DNA from: Lutibacter sp.
GTDB lineage: Bacteria > Bacteroidota > Bacteroidia > Flavobacteriales > Flavobacteriaceae
NCBI RefSeq assembly: GCF_030692605.1
Contig: NZ_JAUYUD010000072.1
Span: 1 to 42,904, forward strand
Reading direction: 5' to 3'
Length of the DNA stretch: 42,904 nt
The first letter of the stretch is position 1. Every line of letters starts with the position of its first letter. Below the pieces are notes generated by a model, which saw nothing but the letters and a program-made list of their open reading frames with translations, had not been told where the DNA came from and ran no database searches. The translations under genes were made by a program, and so were the position numbers. Below, in pieces: positions 1 through 6,170 of the stretch.

Positions 1-90
1 GATGTAAGCTTTTGACTTATTTTCGTTTAAAAGTGTCTCAATTTGCACTCTTTCTTTGTGAGTAAGCCGACTATTCTTTTTACGTATCAT
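1..90 (-). CDS. IS30-family transposase, N-terminal fragment cut by window edge
   Basis: Reading leftward from the ATG at 88-90 gives 30 codons that stay open to the window edge. The peptide begins MIRKKNSRLTHKERVQIETL, followed by LLNENKSKAY. The pattern LTxxERxxIExLLxExKS is the start of the N-terminal helix-turn-helix of IS30-family transposases. The catalytic DDE core would lie outside the window, so intactness cannot be judged. The element ends close to the 3' end of ric, whose stop codon is at 127-129, and a perfect palindrome at 93-118 sits between them. The family call rests only on this short N-terminal match. Confidence 0.7.
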   Translation of the reverse strand, partial: MIRKKNSRLTHKERVQIETLLNENKSKAYI

Positions 91-92
91 AT

Positions 93-118
93 AACAAATC
101 TATAAATTTAGATTTGTT
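93..118. other. Perfect 10-bp-arm palindrome between ric and the IS30-like gene
   Basis: AACAAATCTA at 93-102 is repeated inverted as TAGATTTGTT at 109-118 around a 6-bp AT spacer. It lies 2 bp upstream of the transposase start codon and 8 bp beyond the ric stop codon. It could be part of the IS terminal region, a transposase operator, or a weak 3' hairpin for the nor-ric transcript. It is not GC-rich and has no convincing U tract, so I do not call it a terminator. Confidence 0.5.
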
Positions 119-126
119 GCGTTAAG

Positions 127-840
127 TTATTGAGTACAGGTTTTTAAAATTTTTGGAAGAAATACGTGGGTATTAAAATGTATGTATTTTTGAAGTTGAT
201 GATCTAATTCATGCAATTTTTGATATAAAAATCGATAGGAATTGCAAGCGCCCTCTGGAACTAAATAATGGGACGATAAATTTGAAATTTCTTTAAAAGT
301 ATCGCTCACCAATTGGTGAGCAATTTCACTCTTTTTTACGGTCCTTTTCACAATTTCTATTTGATTCTCTGAAATGTCAGCTGAAATATTATCTAAAGTC
401 AATATTTTTTCAATAGTAGGAAATAATGTGTTATTCGAATTTTTAAGCATTTCAAGTACAACAATTTCAATTCCTTTTATTAATACATTAATTTCGATAA
501 CTTCCGGATTTTCCAATCCATGTACTTCGGCAACTTTAGCCGAAATTGGTGTAATTTGAGAAACATTTTCATCCAAATAATTATGATATTCTTCTTTAAC
601 TTTTTCAATCAAAGAACTAATATCCATATCTTTTAAATTGTATTCTCCTCCTATTTTTATATTAATAGTTTCAATTTCTTGCATTAGCATTTCAAAATCA
701 ACTTTATTTTCTTTGCATGCAGCTTCTAAGGTCATATTCCCACCACAACAGAAATCAATTTTATACTTGCTAAATACGTGATCTGACCCTAACTTATTTG
801 ATACAATTTCTGCAATTGTATTCTCTTTGGTAATATTCAT
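127..840 (-). CDS. ric: RIC/ScdA/YtfE-like iron-sulfur cluster repair protein with reduced metal-ligand set
   Basis: This 237-aa protein matches the RIC family (YtfE/ScdA/NorA), di-iron proteins that help restore iron centres damaged by NO or oxidative stress. The N-terminal ScdA_N domain (about 1-60) carries the diagnostic FCCGG motif with C31 and C32. The rest is a helical hemerythrin-like domain. By eye, the histidines at H86, H107, H175 and H221 correspond to conserved ones. The helix that usually has HxxxE before LFP (here about 130-141) has neither His nor Glu at those positions, and the last helix lacks the Glu after H221, so the di-iron site may be incomplete or altered. It is the last gene of the nor operon, 11 bp after norD, which fits a role in nitrosative stress. 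The family call is firm; metal content and activity are uncertain. Confidence 0.85.
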   Translation of the reverse strand: MNITKENTIAEIVSNKLGSDHVFSKYKIDFCCGGNMTLEAACKENKVDFEMLMQEIETINIKIGGEYNLKDMDISSLIEKVKEEYHNYLDENVSQITPISAKVAEVHGLENPEVIEINVLIKGIEIVVLEMLKNSNNTLFPTIEKILTLDNISADISENQIEIVKRTVKKSEIAHQLVSDTFKEISNLSSHYLVPEGACNSYRFLYQKLHELDHQLQKYIHFNTHVFLPKILKTCTQ

Positions 841-851
841 AATTTTAAATT

Positions 852-2621
852 TTATGATTGGTGTTTAATTTTTTCATACAATTGAACCATCGATTTTAAT
901 AATTCAACTGGTGTTGTTAATATTTGATAATGGTTTTGTCCAAACATTTGAGGTAAATAGTATTTTGCTTGTGCCTCAATTGCTAAGGCATATGAATTTA
1001 TTTGACGTTCATTTAGCTCTCTAAGAGCTTGTTTAACATCATTTACACCGTATTTTCCCTCATATTTATCGTAGTCATTTGGTTTTCCATCGGATAATAA
1101 AATAACCCATTTATTTTTAGTGTTTCGCTTGTTTAACATAGCTCCAGAATGGCGTAAAGCAGCGCCAATTCTAGTATAACCGTTCGGTTCAATGGCACCT
1201 ACTTTAAATTTAGCTTTATTCCAATCTTCGTCAAAATCTTTAATGGTGATATACGAAGAATGATTTCTGGTTTTTGAATAAAAACAATCGATAGAAAAAT
1301 CAATATTAAATTCATTTAAAATTTCACCAAACAAAATAGAGACTTGCTTTTCAACATCAATTACTCTGTTTCCAGCAGCGTAACCATCAGTAGATAAACT
1401 AATATCTAACAACAATAAAATAGACAAATCCTTTTCTTTTTTCCTTTTTGAAATGTATATATTTTCAGAAGGTGTATGCCCGGAATGTACATCAACAAAT
1501 AAATCGGTTATCGCATCAATATCGAACTCCTCCCCCTGTGGTTGCCTTCTTTGTTGTTGGTACTTATTATTTACAGTAGTCAACATTTTACGCAAGCCCA
1601 TTAATGTTGAAGCATTTTCCTTCAAGGTTTTTTTAAAATATGCAACATCAGTTTTTAATAAGGATTTCGGATAAACTTTACAAAAATCTTGTTTATATAG
1701 GCGTTTTGTATAATCCCATTCATCGTATTTAAGATAAAATCCTTTACTATCAATTTCTGCACTTTCAGAAACTGTAGTATTTTCAATAAAATCGGCTTGA
1801 TATACAGAATGTGCTGTATCATCAACACGAACCGTATATTTCATGTTAATTTCTTCCAACGCATTTGAATGGTCATCTAATTCATCATCACCATCAAAAT
1901 CTCTAAAATTTCCTCCAAATTCTTCAGCAGTTTCTACTTTTTCAAATTGATGTTGTAACACTGCATCTTCTTGTTGTTTTACATCAATCTGAACCGAAAT
2001 TATTTCTTCTACAGCTTTTGATTTTAAAATGGTTTTTGGTTTTTCTTCGTCAGCTTTTTTTACTTTATCAGTAAAATTATTCAGGCTATTTTCTAAATCT
2101 TCCTCTGGGTTATTTCGCATCCATTTTCCATAAATAAATGAAAAATCAGCCAATGATTCGTCTTTCACTTTTGAAGAGTAAAAAGTTTTAAAATTGGTAT
2201 AATATTTTTCTGTAATTGGAAACTGTTCAAATAACGAATCCAATATTTCTTTTGAGGTTTCTTCTGCTTTTTGTTGCGATTCTAGTAATTCATGTTCTTG
2301 GTTGTCGTTCCAATTCAAATTCAAATTTTTTTGAACTGACAAATACAATACTCGGAATAAATAGTACGCTATATTTTCATCGGACGAAGGAAAATCAGTG
2401 AATTTTACAGGTAAAAAGAAATTATTGTTTTTGAAACCACCTTCTCGCTCAGCTTCATATATTTCGATAGACTCACCGGTAATTGCACGTGCTAAAATGG
2501 TTAAACGAGGTTTCAAGTCCTCCAAACTTACAGCATACTCCAAAGCTTCTTCCTTCTTTAATCGTCTTCGTTTAAAGTAGTAAGCTAGTTTAGTAAATAG
2601 ATATTCATCTGGTTCGAACAT
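852..2621 (-). CDS. norD: NorD-type von Willebrand factor A protein for nitric oxide reductase activation
   Basis: This 589-aa protein has a long charged N-terminal part and a C-terminal vWA domain (about 400-589) with a clear MIDAS metal site: DISLS at 406-410, a later Thr in GYTRIG, and an Asp in LLSDGKPND. That layout is typical of NorD. NorD works with the MoxR-type ATPase NorQ to activate cytochrome-c-dependent NO reductase, probably by helping insert the non-haem iron. It lies between norQ and ric on the same strand, with ric starting 11 bp downstream. The middle (about 180-260) is rich in Asp, Glu and Lys and probably flexible. The 88-bp gap before it holds a short 7-bp tandem repeat. 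The assignment rests on the MIDAS motif together with the norCBQ context. Confidence 0.9.
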   Translation of the reverse strand: MFEPDEYLFTKLAYYFKRRRLKKEEALEYAVSLEDLKPRLTILARAITGESIEIYEAEREGGFKNNNFFLPVKFTDFPSSDENIAYYLFRVLYLSVQKNLNLNWNDNQEHELLESQQKAEETSKEILDSLFEQFPITEKYYTNFKTFYSSKVKDESLADFSFIYGKWMRNNPEEDLENSLNNFTDKVKKADEEKPKTILKSKAVEEIISVQIDVKQQEDAVLQHQFEKVETAEEFGGNFRDFDGDDELDDHSNALEEINMKYTVRVDDTAHSVYQADFIENTTVSESAEIDSKGFYLKYDEWDYTKRLYKQDFCKVYPKSLLKTDVAYFKKTLKENASTLMGLRKMLTTVNNKYQQQRRQPQGEEFDIDAITDLFVDVHSGHTPSENIYISKRKKEKDLSILLLLDISLSTDGYAAGNRVIDVEKQVSILFGEILNEFNIDFSIDCFYSKTRNHSSYITIKDFDEDWNKAKFKVGAIEPNGYTRIGAALRHSGAMLNKRNTKNKWVILLSDGKPNDYDKYEGKYGVNDVKQALRELNERQINSYALAIEAQAKYYLPQMFGQNHYQILTTPVELLKSMVQLYEKIKHQS

Positions 2622-2623
2622 TG

Positions 2624-2657
2624 TTTCAGTTTTCAGTTTTCAGTCACAGTTTTCAGT
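2624..2657. repeat. TTTCAGT heptamer repeats just upstream of norD
   Basis: TTTCAGT occurs three times in tandem (2624-2630, 2631-2637, 2638-2644) and once more at 2651-2657. On the norD coding strand this reads ACTGAAA units ending 2 bp before the ATG at 2619-2621. Further partial units (AACTG, ACTGAA) follow toward norQ. The tract occupies the norD ribosome-binding region, so a change in copy number would change spacing there rather than the reading frame. Confidence 0.75.
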
Positions 2658-2709
2658 CTTTAATAAAGCAGAATTACCTGCTAACTGGAACTGTTAACTG
2701 AATACTTTT

Positions 2710-3489
2710 TTAAATCATTAGGTTACACAAATCTTTTAAGGCTTCAACAATCTCTAAATCATCTGTTAATGGTTCTACAATTGCAACTTCAACAGATAAT
2801 CGTTTTGCTAAACCACTATGAATTAATTTTGCTGCATCTACTAATAATCGGGTTGAAACTGTTTCTGTTAATCCGAGCTCAGTTAAGTTTCTAATTTTTG
2901 TTGCGATGTTTACTAATTTTTTAGCAATACCGTCTTCAATTCCAGTTTCATTTACTAAAATTTCAGTTTCAATTTTAGCTTCTGGATAAGCAAAAGAGGT
3001 TGCAATAAAACGTTGTCGAGTTGAGGGTTTTAATTCTTTAAATCCCTTTTGGTACCCTGGATTAAATGAAGCAACCAACATAAAATCGGCATGTGCTTTT
3101 ACAGTTTCTCCTAACTTATCAATAAACAATTCTCGCCGGTGATCTGTAAGCGAATGAATTGCCACAATTACGTCGGGTCTAGCTTCAGCAATTTCATCTA
3201 AATAAATAATAGCACCTGTTTTAAGAGCAACGGTTAATGGTCCATCCATCCAAATAGTTTCAGCTCCTTTAATGATAAACCTACCTATCAAATCAGTCGA
3301 AGATGTTTCTTCATGACAACTAATAGTAATTAACTTTTTATCTAATTTATGCGCCATAAACTCAATAAATCTAGATTTTCCCGTACCAGTAGGTCCTTTT
3401 AATAAAAATGGAATTTTATTTTTATAGGCATGTTCAAATACTTCAACTTCTTTACCAATTTGATGATAATAAGGTAATGGGTTTTTCAT
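2710..3489 (-). CDS. norQ: NorQ, MoxR-class AAA+ ATPase
   Basis: This 259-aa AAA+ protein has Walker A GPTGTGKS at 32-39 and Walker B ending IIYLDE at 94-99, followed by the sensor region VASFNPGYQKG and an arginine-rich STRQRF segment. This matches the CbbQ/NirQ/NorQ branch of the MoxR family. NorQ acts with NorD as a chaperone-like complex that activates the NorCB reductase in the membrane. The gene lies between norB (140 bp upstream, with a hairpin in the gap) and norD (88 bp downstream). The length is normal for NorQ. CbbQ is excluded by context, since no RuBisCO gene is present. The start chosen is the ATG at 3487-3489, giving the usual short lead before the AAA+ core. Confidence 0.92.
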   Translation of the reverse strand: MKNPLPYYHQIGKEVEVFEHAYKNKIPFLLKGPTGTGKSRFIEFMAHKLDKKLITISCHEETSSTDLIGRFIIKGAETIWMDGPLTVALKTGAIIYLDEIAEARPDVIVAIHSLTDHRRELFIDKLGETVKAHADFMLVASFNPGYQKGFKELKPSTRQRFIATSFAYPEAKIETEILVNETGIEDGIAKKLVNIATKIRNLTELGLTETVSTRLLVDAAKLIHSGLAKRLSVEVAIVEPLTDDLEIVEALKDLCNLMI

Positions 3490-3518
3490 GTGATTTCAAT
3501 ATTTAGATTACAAAATAG

Positions 3519-3580
3519 AAAAACCAGAGTCATTGATTTTGAGTGAACAGTATATTGCTGACTAACAATCTTAACTCTGG
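3519..3580 (-). terminator. Hairpin with U run between norB and norQ (possible partial terminator)
   Basis: Read leftward, CCAGAGT (3574-3580) pairs with ACTCTGG (3524-3530), and an inner ATTG/CAAT can extend the stem. A TTTTT run (3519-3523) follows directly. The loop is long, about 35 nt after inner pairing. The hairpin lies inside the 140-bp norB-norQ gap. It could end part of the transcripts after norB, giving more NorCB than NorQD, or it could stabilise the norCB 3' end. Its efficiency is unknown. Confidence 0.5.
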
Positions 3581-3629
3581 CCTATTTTTAAAAAACTACT
3601 TTAATTATATTTTAAAAAATTAAAAAAAT

Positions 3630-4967
3630 TTAATCATTAATTCCTAATGCTTCATCTGTTGGTTTACCGTGTTTATAAAAATCGACAATATAAAGTGCAA
3701 TTCCTGTTGTAAAAACCAAAGCACATAATACTAGAACCACAAAATGGATACTAATTTCATTTTGAACTGCCATAAAATCCATTTTAAATTTACGCTCTAG
3801 ATAAACTTGGGCAACACCTGCTACTCCAAATGCAACAGTCATACCAACCATTCCAACATTTGACAACCAAAAAGCTGCTCGACCTATTGAACTATCATAC
3901 ATTTTTCTACCTGTCATGTTTGGTAAACTATAACTTATAATTGCCAAAACAATCATTCCGTATGCTCCCCAAAATGCTAAATGTCCGTGCATTGCAGTTA
4001 CTAAAGTTCCGTGGGTATAAATATTTGTTTGCGGTAATGTATGAGCAAATCCTAATAAACCTGCACCTACAAATGATACAATTGCAGCTCCTAAAGTCCA
4101 ATAAAGTGCCAATTTGTTTGGGTGTTTTTTCTCCCCTTTTCTGTACATATTTACTGCAAATAATGCCATTGCTAAAAATGCTAAAGGCTCTAAAGCTGAG
4201 AAGATTCCTCCAACTATAATCCAAATTTTATTTACTCCAATGTAATAATAGTGATGACCCGTTCCTAAAACTCCTGATAAGAAGGTTAAACCAACAATTA
4301 CATATAACCATTTTTCAATAACTTCTCTATCAACTCCAGTTAATTTAATTAATAAGAACGATAAAATACCACCCATAATTAATTCCCAAACACCTTCAAC
4401 CCATAAATGAACAACCCACCAACGGAAAAATGAATCTGTAACTTGACTGTCGAATTGCAACATTCCTGGCAAGTATAATAATGCCGCAAACAAAAGTCCC
4501 ATGGAAAGTACTAAAGCCGTAGTTGTTTGGCGCTTTCCTTTAAAAAGAGTTACTAAAATTAATCCTAGAAATAATAATACGTTAGCAACAACTAAATAAT
4601 CTAAAGGACGTGGAATTTCTAAAAATTTACGACCTTCCCAAATATTAAAATGAAATCCAACAATTGCTGCAACACCAACAAGTGCCAAACTAATTAATTG
4701 AACATATGCCAATTTAACACTTACTAATTCTTTTTGTGCTTCTTCTGGTATTATATAGTAAGCTGCACCCATAAAACCAGACAACAACCATACTACTAAT
4801 AAGTTTGTATGAACCGCTCTTGCAGTGTTAAAAGGTATAAATTCATGTAAATTGTCGAAACCTATTCGGGCAAAACCCATTACAAATCCATAAACAATTT
4901 GTAAAACTAATAGCAGCATTGAAAGTGCAAAAAACCAATAAGCTACTTTTTGTGATTTATATTTCAT
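3630..4967 (-). CDS. norB: Nitric oxide reductase catalytic subunit NorB (cNOR type)
   Basis: This 445-aa polytopic membrane protein of the haem-copper oxidase superfamily has the features of cytochrome-c-dependent NO reductase. H53 (in AVHTN) and H329 (in HGHLAFWGAY) fit the low-spin haem b ligands, and H327 fits the haem b3 ligand. H187 (in VVHLWVEG) with E191, and H238/H239 (in GTGHHYYYIG), fit the non-haem FeB site. E195 and E260 match conserved acidic residues. It reduces 2 NO to N2O using electrons from NorC. There is no N-terminal quinol-oxidase-type extension, so this is not qNor. It follows norC after an unusual 100-bp gap containing a duplicated copy of its own start region. The ATG at 4965-4967 is supported by the matching MKYKSQKVAYWFF start and normal length. 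Confidence 0.97.
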   Translation of the reverse strand: MKYKSQKVAYWFFALSMLLLVLQIVYGFVMGFARIGFDNLHEFIPFNTARAVHTNLLVVWLLSGFMGAAYYIIPEEAQKELVSVKLAYVQLISLALVGVAAIVGFHFNIWEGRKFLEIPRPLDYLVVANVLLFLGLILVTLFKGKRQTTTALVLSMGLLFAALLYLPGMLQFDSQVTDSFFRWWVVHLWVEGVWELIMGGILSFLLIKLTGVDREVIEKWLYVIVGLTFLSGVLGTGHHYYYIGVNKIWIIVGGIFSALEPLAFLAMALFAVNMYRKGEKKHPNKLALYWTLGAAIVSFVGAGLLGFAHTLPQTNIYTHGTLVTAMHGHLAFWGAYGMIVLAIISYSLPNMTGRKMYDSSIGRAAFWLSNVGMVGMTVAFGVAGVAQVYLERKFKMDFMAVQNEISIHFVVLVLCALVFTTGIALYIVDFYKHGKPTDEALGIND

Positions 4968-5078
4968 AATGTTATTTTTTATTTGTTTTTATTGGTCATT
5001 ATCAATAGCTTACAATCATTTTTGTCTTAATGAAAATTTGTTTTTAGCTATTTCATAATGTTATTTTTTATTTGTTTT
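4960..5078. repeat. 30-bp perfect direct repeat duplicating the norC-norB junction
   Basis: Positions 4960-4989 and 5049-5078 are identical over 30 bp, with an 89-bp period and 59 bp of unique sequence between. One copy contains the norB start codon and its upstream bases. The other contains the norC stop codon, followed by the same upstream bases and a decoy ATG that reads Met-Lys-stop (5048-5056). Removing one period would leave norB starting 11 nt after the norC stop, which looks like the ancestral junction. Confidence 0.85.
4992..5005 (-). promoter_or_regulatory. Fnr-box-like dyad upstream of norB (weak)
   Basis: On the minus strand this reads TTGATAATGACCAA, matching the Fnr/Crp-type consensus TTGAT-N4-ATCAA at 9 of 10 defined positions. 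It lies in the 59-bp unique insert between norC and norB, about 25-38 bp before the norB ATG. No -7 box sits at the spacing seen for norC and ccsBA, so activation from here is doubtful. It may be chance or a remnant. Confidence 0.3.
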
Positions 5079-5529
5079 GTTTATCTTTTGCTAATGGTGA
5101 AACAACTCTATCAAATCCATTTAAATCAATCTTTCCAATCCATTTAAAAAATTCAACAACATCAGCTGCTTCTTGCTCCGACATATTATATGCTACCATT
5201 TTTCTTCCATTTGGCTGCCAAGGGCCTTCTGACATTAAAATACTTTTGATGACATCTTCACCATTGCCATCATATTTAATGTTTAATCGATCAACAACTT
5301 TTGTTAATTCTGGCGCGTAATAGGCACCTTCTCCCAATATTGTATGACATCCCATACAATTGTTAGACTCCCAAATAGCCTTCCCTCGGATGGCAGATTC
5401 TGTAAGATCTTTGTGATTTGTTTGATCTACTCCTTCTGATAAAGAATACACTGTGAGCCCTATAAAAATAAGAAAGGTTACTAATGTCCCACCCAGAAAG
5501 AAAGCTCGTGCTTGTTTTTTAGATAACAT
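5068..5529 (-). CDS. norC: Nitric oxide reductase cytochrome c subunit NorC
   Basis: This 153-aa protein has one N-terminal membrane anchor (about 10-30) and then a periplasmic class I cytochrome c domain with the haem-binding motif CMGCH at 58-62. The segment GEGAYYAPEL right after it is typical of NorC. A conserved Met in the NGRKMVAYNM region is a candidate axial ligand. NorC passes electrons to NorB. It is the first gene of the norC-norB-norQ-norD-ric unit and has its own promoter region upstream. Covalent haem attachment would require a cytochrome c maturation system; the CcsBA protein encoded at 7906-11043 can supply this. Confidence 0.96.
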   Translation of the reverse strand: MLSKKQARAFFLGGTLVTFLIFIGLTVYSLSEGVDQTNHKDLTESAIRGKAIWESNNCMGCHTILGEGAYYAPELTKVVDRLNIKYDGNGEDVIKSILMSEGPWQPNGRKMVAYNMSEQEAADVVEFFKWIGKIDLNGFDRVVSPLAKDKQNK

Positions 5530-5596
5530 ATTTTGAAAATTTATTGGTTAATTAATTTCATTAATAATAAAAGACCTTTTTATCTTTTATTATATG

Positions 5597-5639
5597 CAAA
5601 GATAATAATACTCAAATAATATTTTACTGATAAATATCA
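5597..5639 (-). promoter_or_regulatory. norC promoter with Crp/Fnr-type operator
   Basis: On the minus strand a -7 element TATCTTTG lies at 5597-5604. The perfect dyad TGATATTTATCA (arms TGATA/TATCA, matching TGAT-N4-ATCA) lies at 5628-5639. The centres are exactly 33 bp apart, which puts the dyad near -40 relative to the start expected for a Bacteroidota promoter, the position of class II Crp/Fnr activators. No TTG -33 element is evident, as expected for an activator-dependent promoter. The leader to the norC ATG is about 60 nt. Confidence 0.6.
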
Positions 5640-5666
5640 TTGTGAAGAAAAAAAAATGATTAATTG

Positions 5667-6113
5667 TTAAGATTCAAGGGATTTTAATGTTAATACCTGC
5701 TTTTTTTCATCAACTTCTTTAGCGAATTCAAGAATACTTTTGTCTCTAAATTTACCTAAAATGCTATTTTTAAACGGTTCAACAATAAAATGAACTGGGC
5801 AAGGATTTAACCCATCACATTCTGACAAACCTAAAAAACATTCATTCAATCTATTTAATCCATCAATATTTTCAATAATATCACAAACAGTTTTATCGCC
5901 ATTCTTTTTTGTTAAAAAAAAACCGCCCGTTGGACCTTTTGTTGAAGAAATAATTTTACCCCGAACCAACTGTTGAAATAATTTTGCCAAAAATGGGCTT
6001 GGAACCTCCAATGTTGATGCTATATCTTTTACACTTAATTTTTTGTCCTTACTAGAATTAGTTGCTAAATACAGTGTTGCTAAAATTGCATATTTACTGG
6101 CACGTGATAACAT
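5667..6113 (-). CDS. Rrf2-family Fe-S transcriptional regulator (NsrR/IscR-like)
   Basis: This 148-aa protein starts MLSRASKYAILATLYLA, the standard Rrf2 opening, followed by a winged helix (VKDIASTLEVPSPFLAKLFQQL) and the wing STKGPTGGFFL. A cysteine set C92, C99 and C105 (spacing CX6CX5C) fits Fe-S cluster binding, as in NsrR and IscR. NsrR senses NO and represses NO-detoxification genes. The position directly upstream of norC and downstream of tnaA makes an NsrR-like role likely, but sequence alone does not separate NsrR from other cluster-sensing Rrf2 proteins. The gene has its own promoter, with a tandem repeat that overlaps its start codon and suggests autoregulation. Confidence 0.85.
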   Translation of the reverse strand: MLSRASKYAILATLYLATNSSKDKKLSVKDIASTLEVPSPFLAKLFQQLVRGKIISSTKGPTGGFFLTKKNGDKTVCDIIENIDGLNRLNECFLGLSECDGLNPCPVHFIVEPFKNSILGKFRDKSILEFAKEVDEKKQVLTLKSLES

Positions 6114-6149
6114 TATTTATACATAAATTAAATTATTTATACAAAAATA
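6112..6149 (-). promoter_or_regulatory. Promoter and putative operator of the Rrf2 regulator gene
   Basis: On the minus strand a -7 box TATTTTTG lies at 6142-6149. Between it and the start codon (6111-6113) there is a 12-bp perfect direct repeat, ATTATTTATACA on the plus strand, at 6112-6123 and 6132-6143, with a 20-bp period (two helical turns). The same DNA contains the dyad ATAAATTAAATTATTTAT at 6123-6140. A protein bound here would cover the transcription start, so negative autoregulation is plausible. AT-richness raises the risk of chance matches. Confidence 0.5.
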
Positions 6150-6170
6150 TCAAAAAAAGACCAATAAGTA

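Noticed and set aside
3928-4224. 98-aa ORF on the minus strand inside norB, and a 92-aa ORF on the opposite strand
   Set aside because: Both are frame shadows of norB, whose membrane helices and ligands are unmistakable in the main frame.
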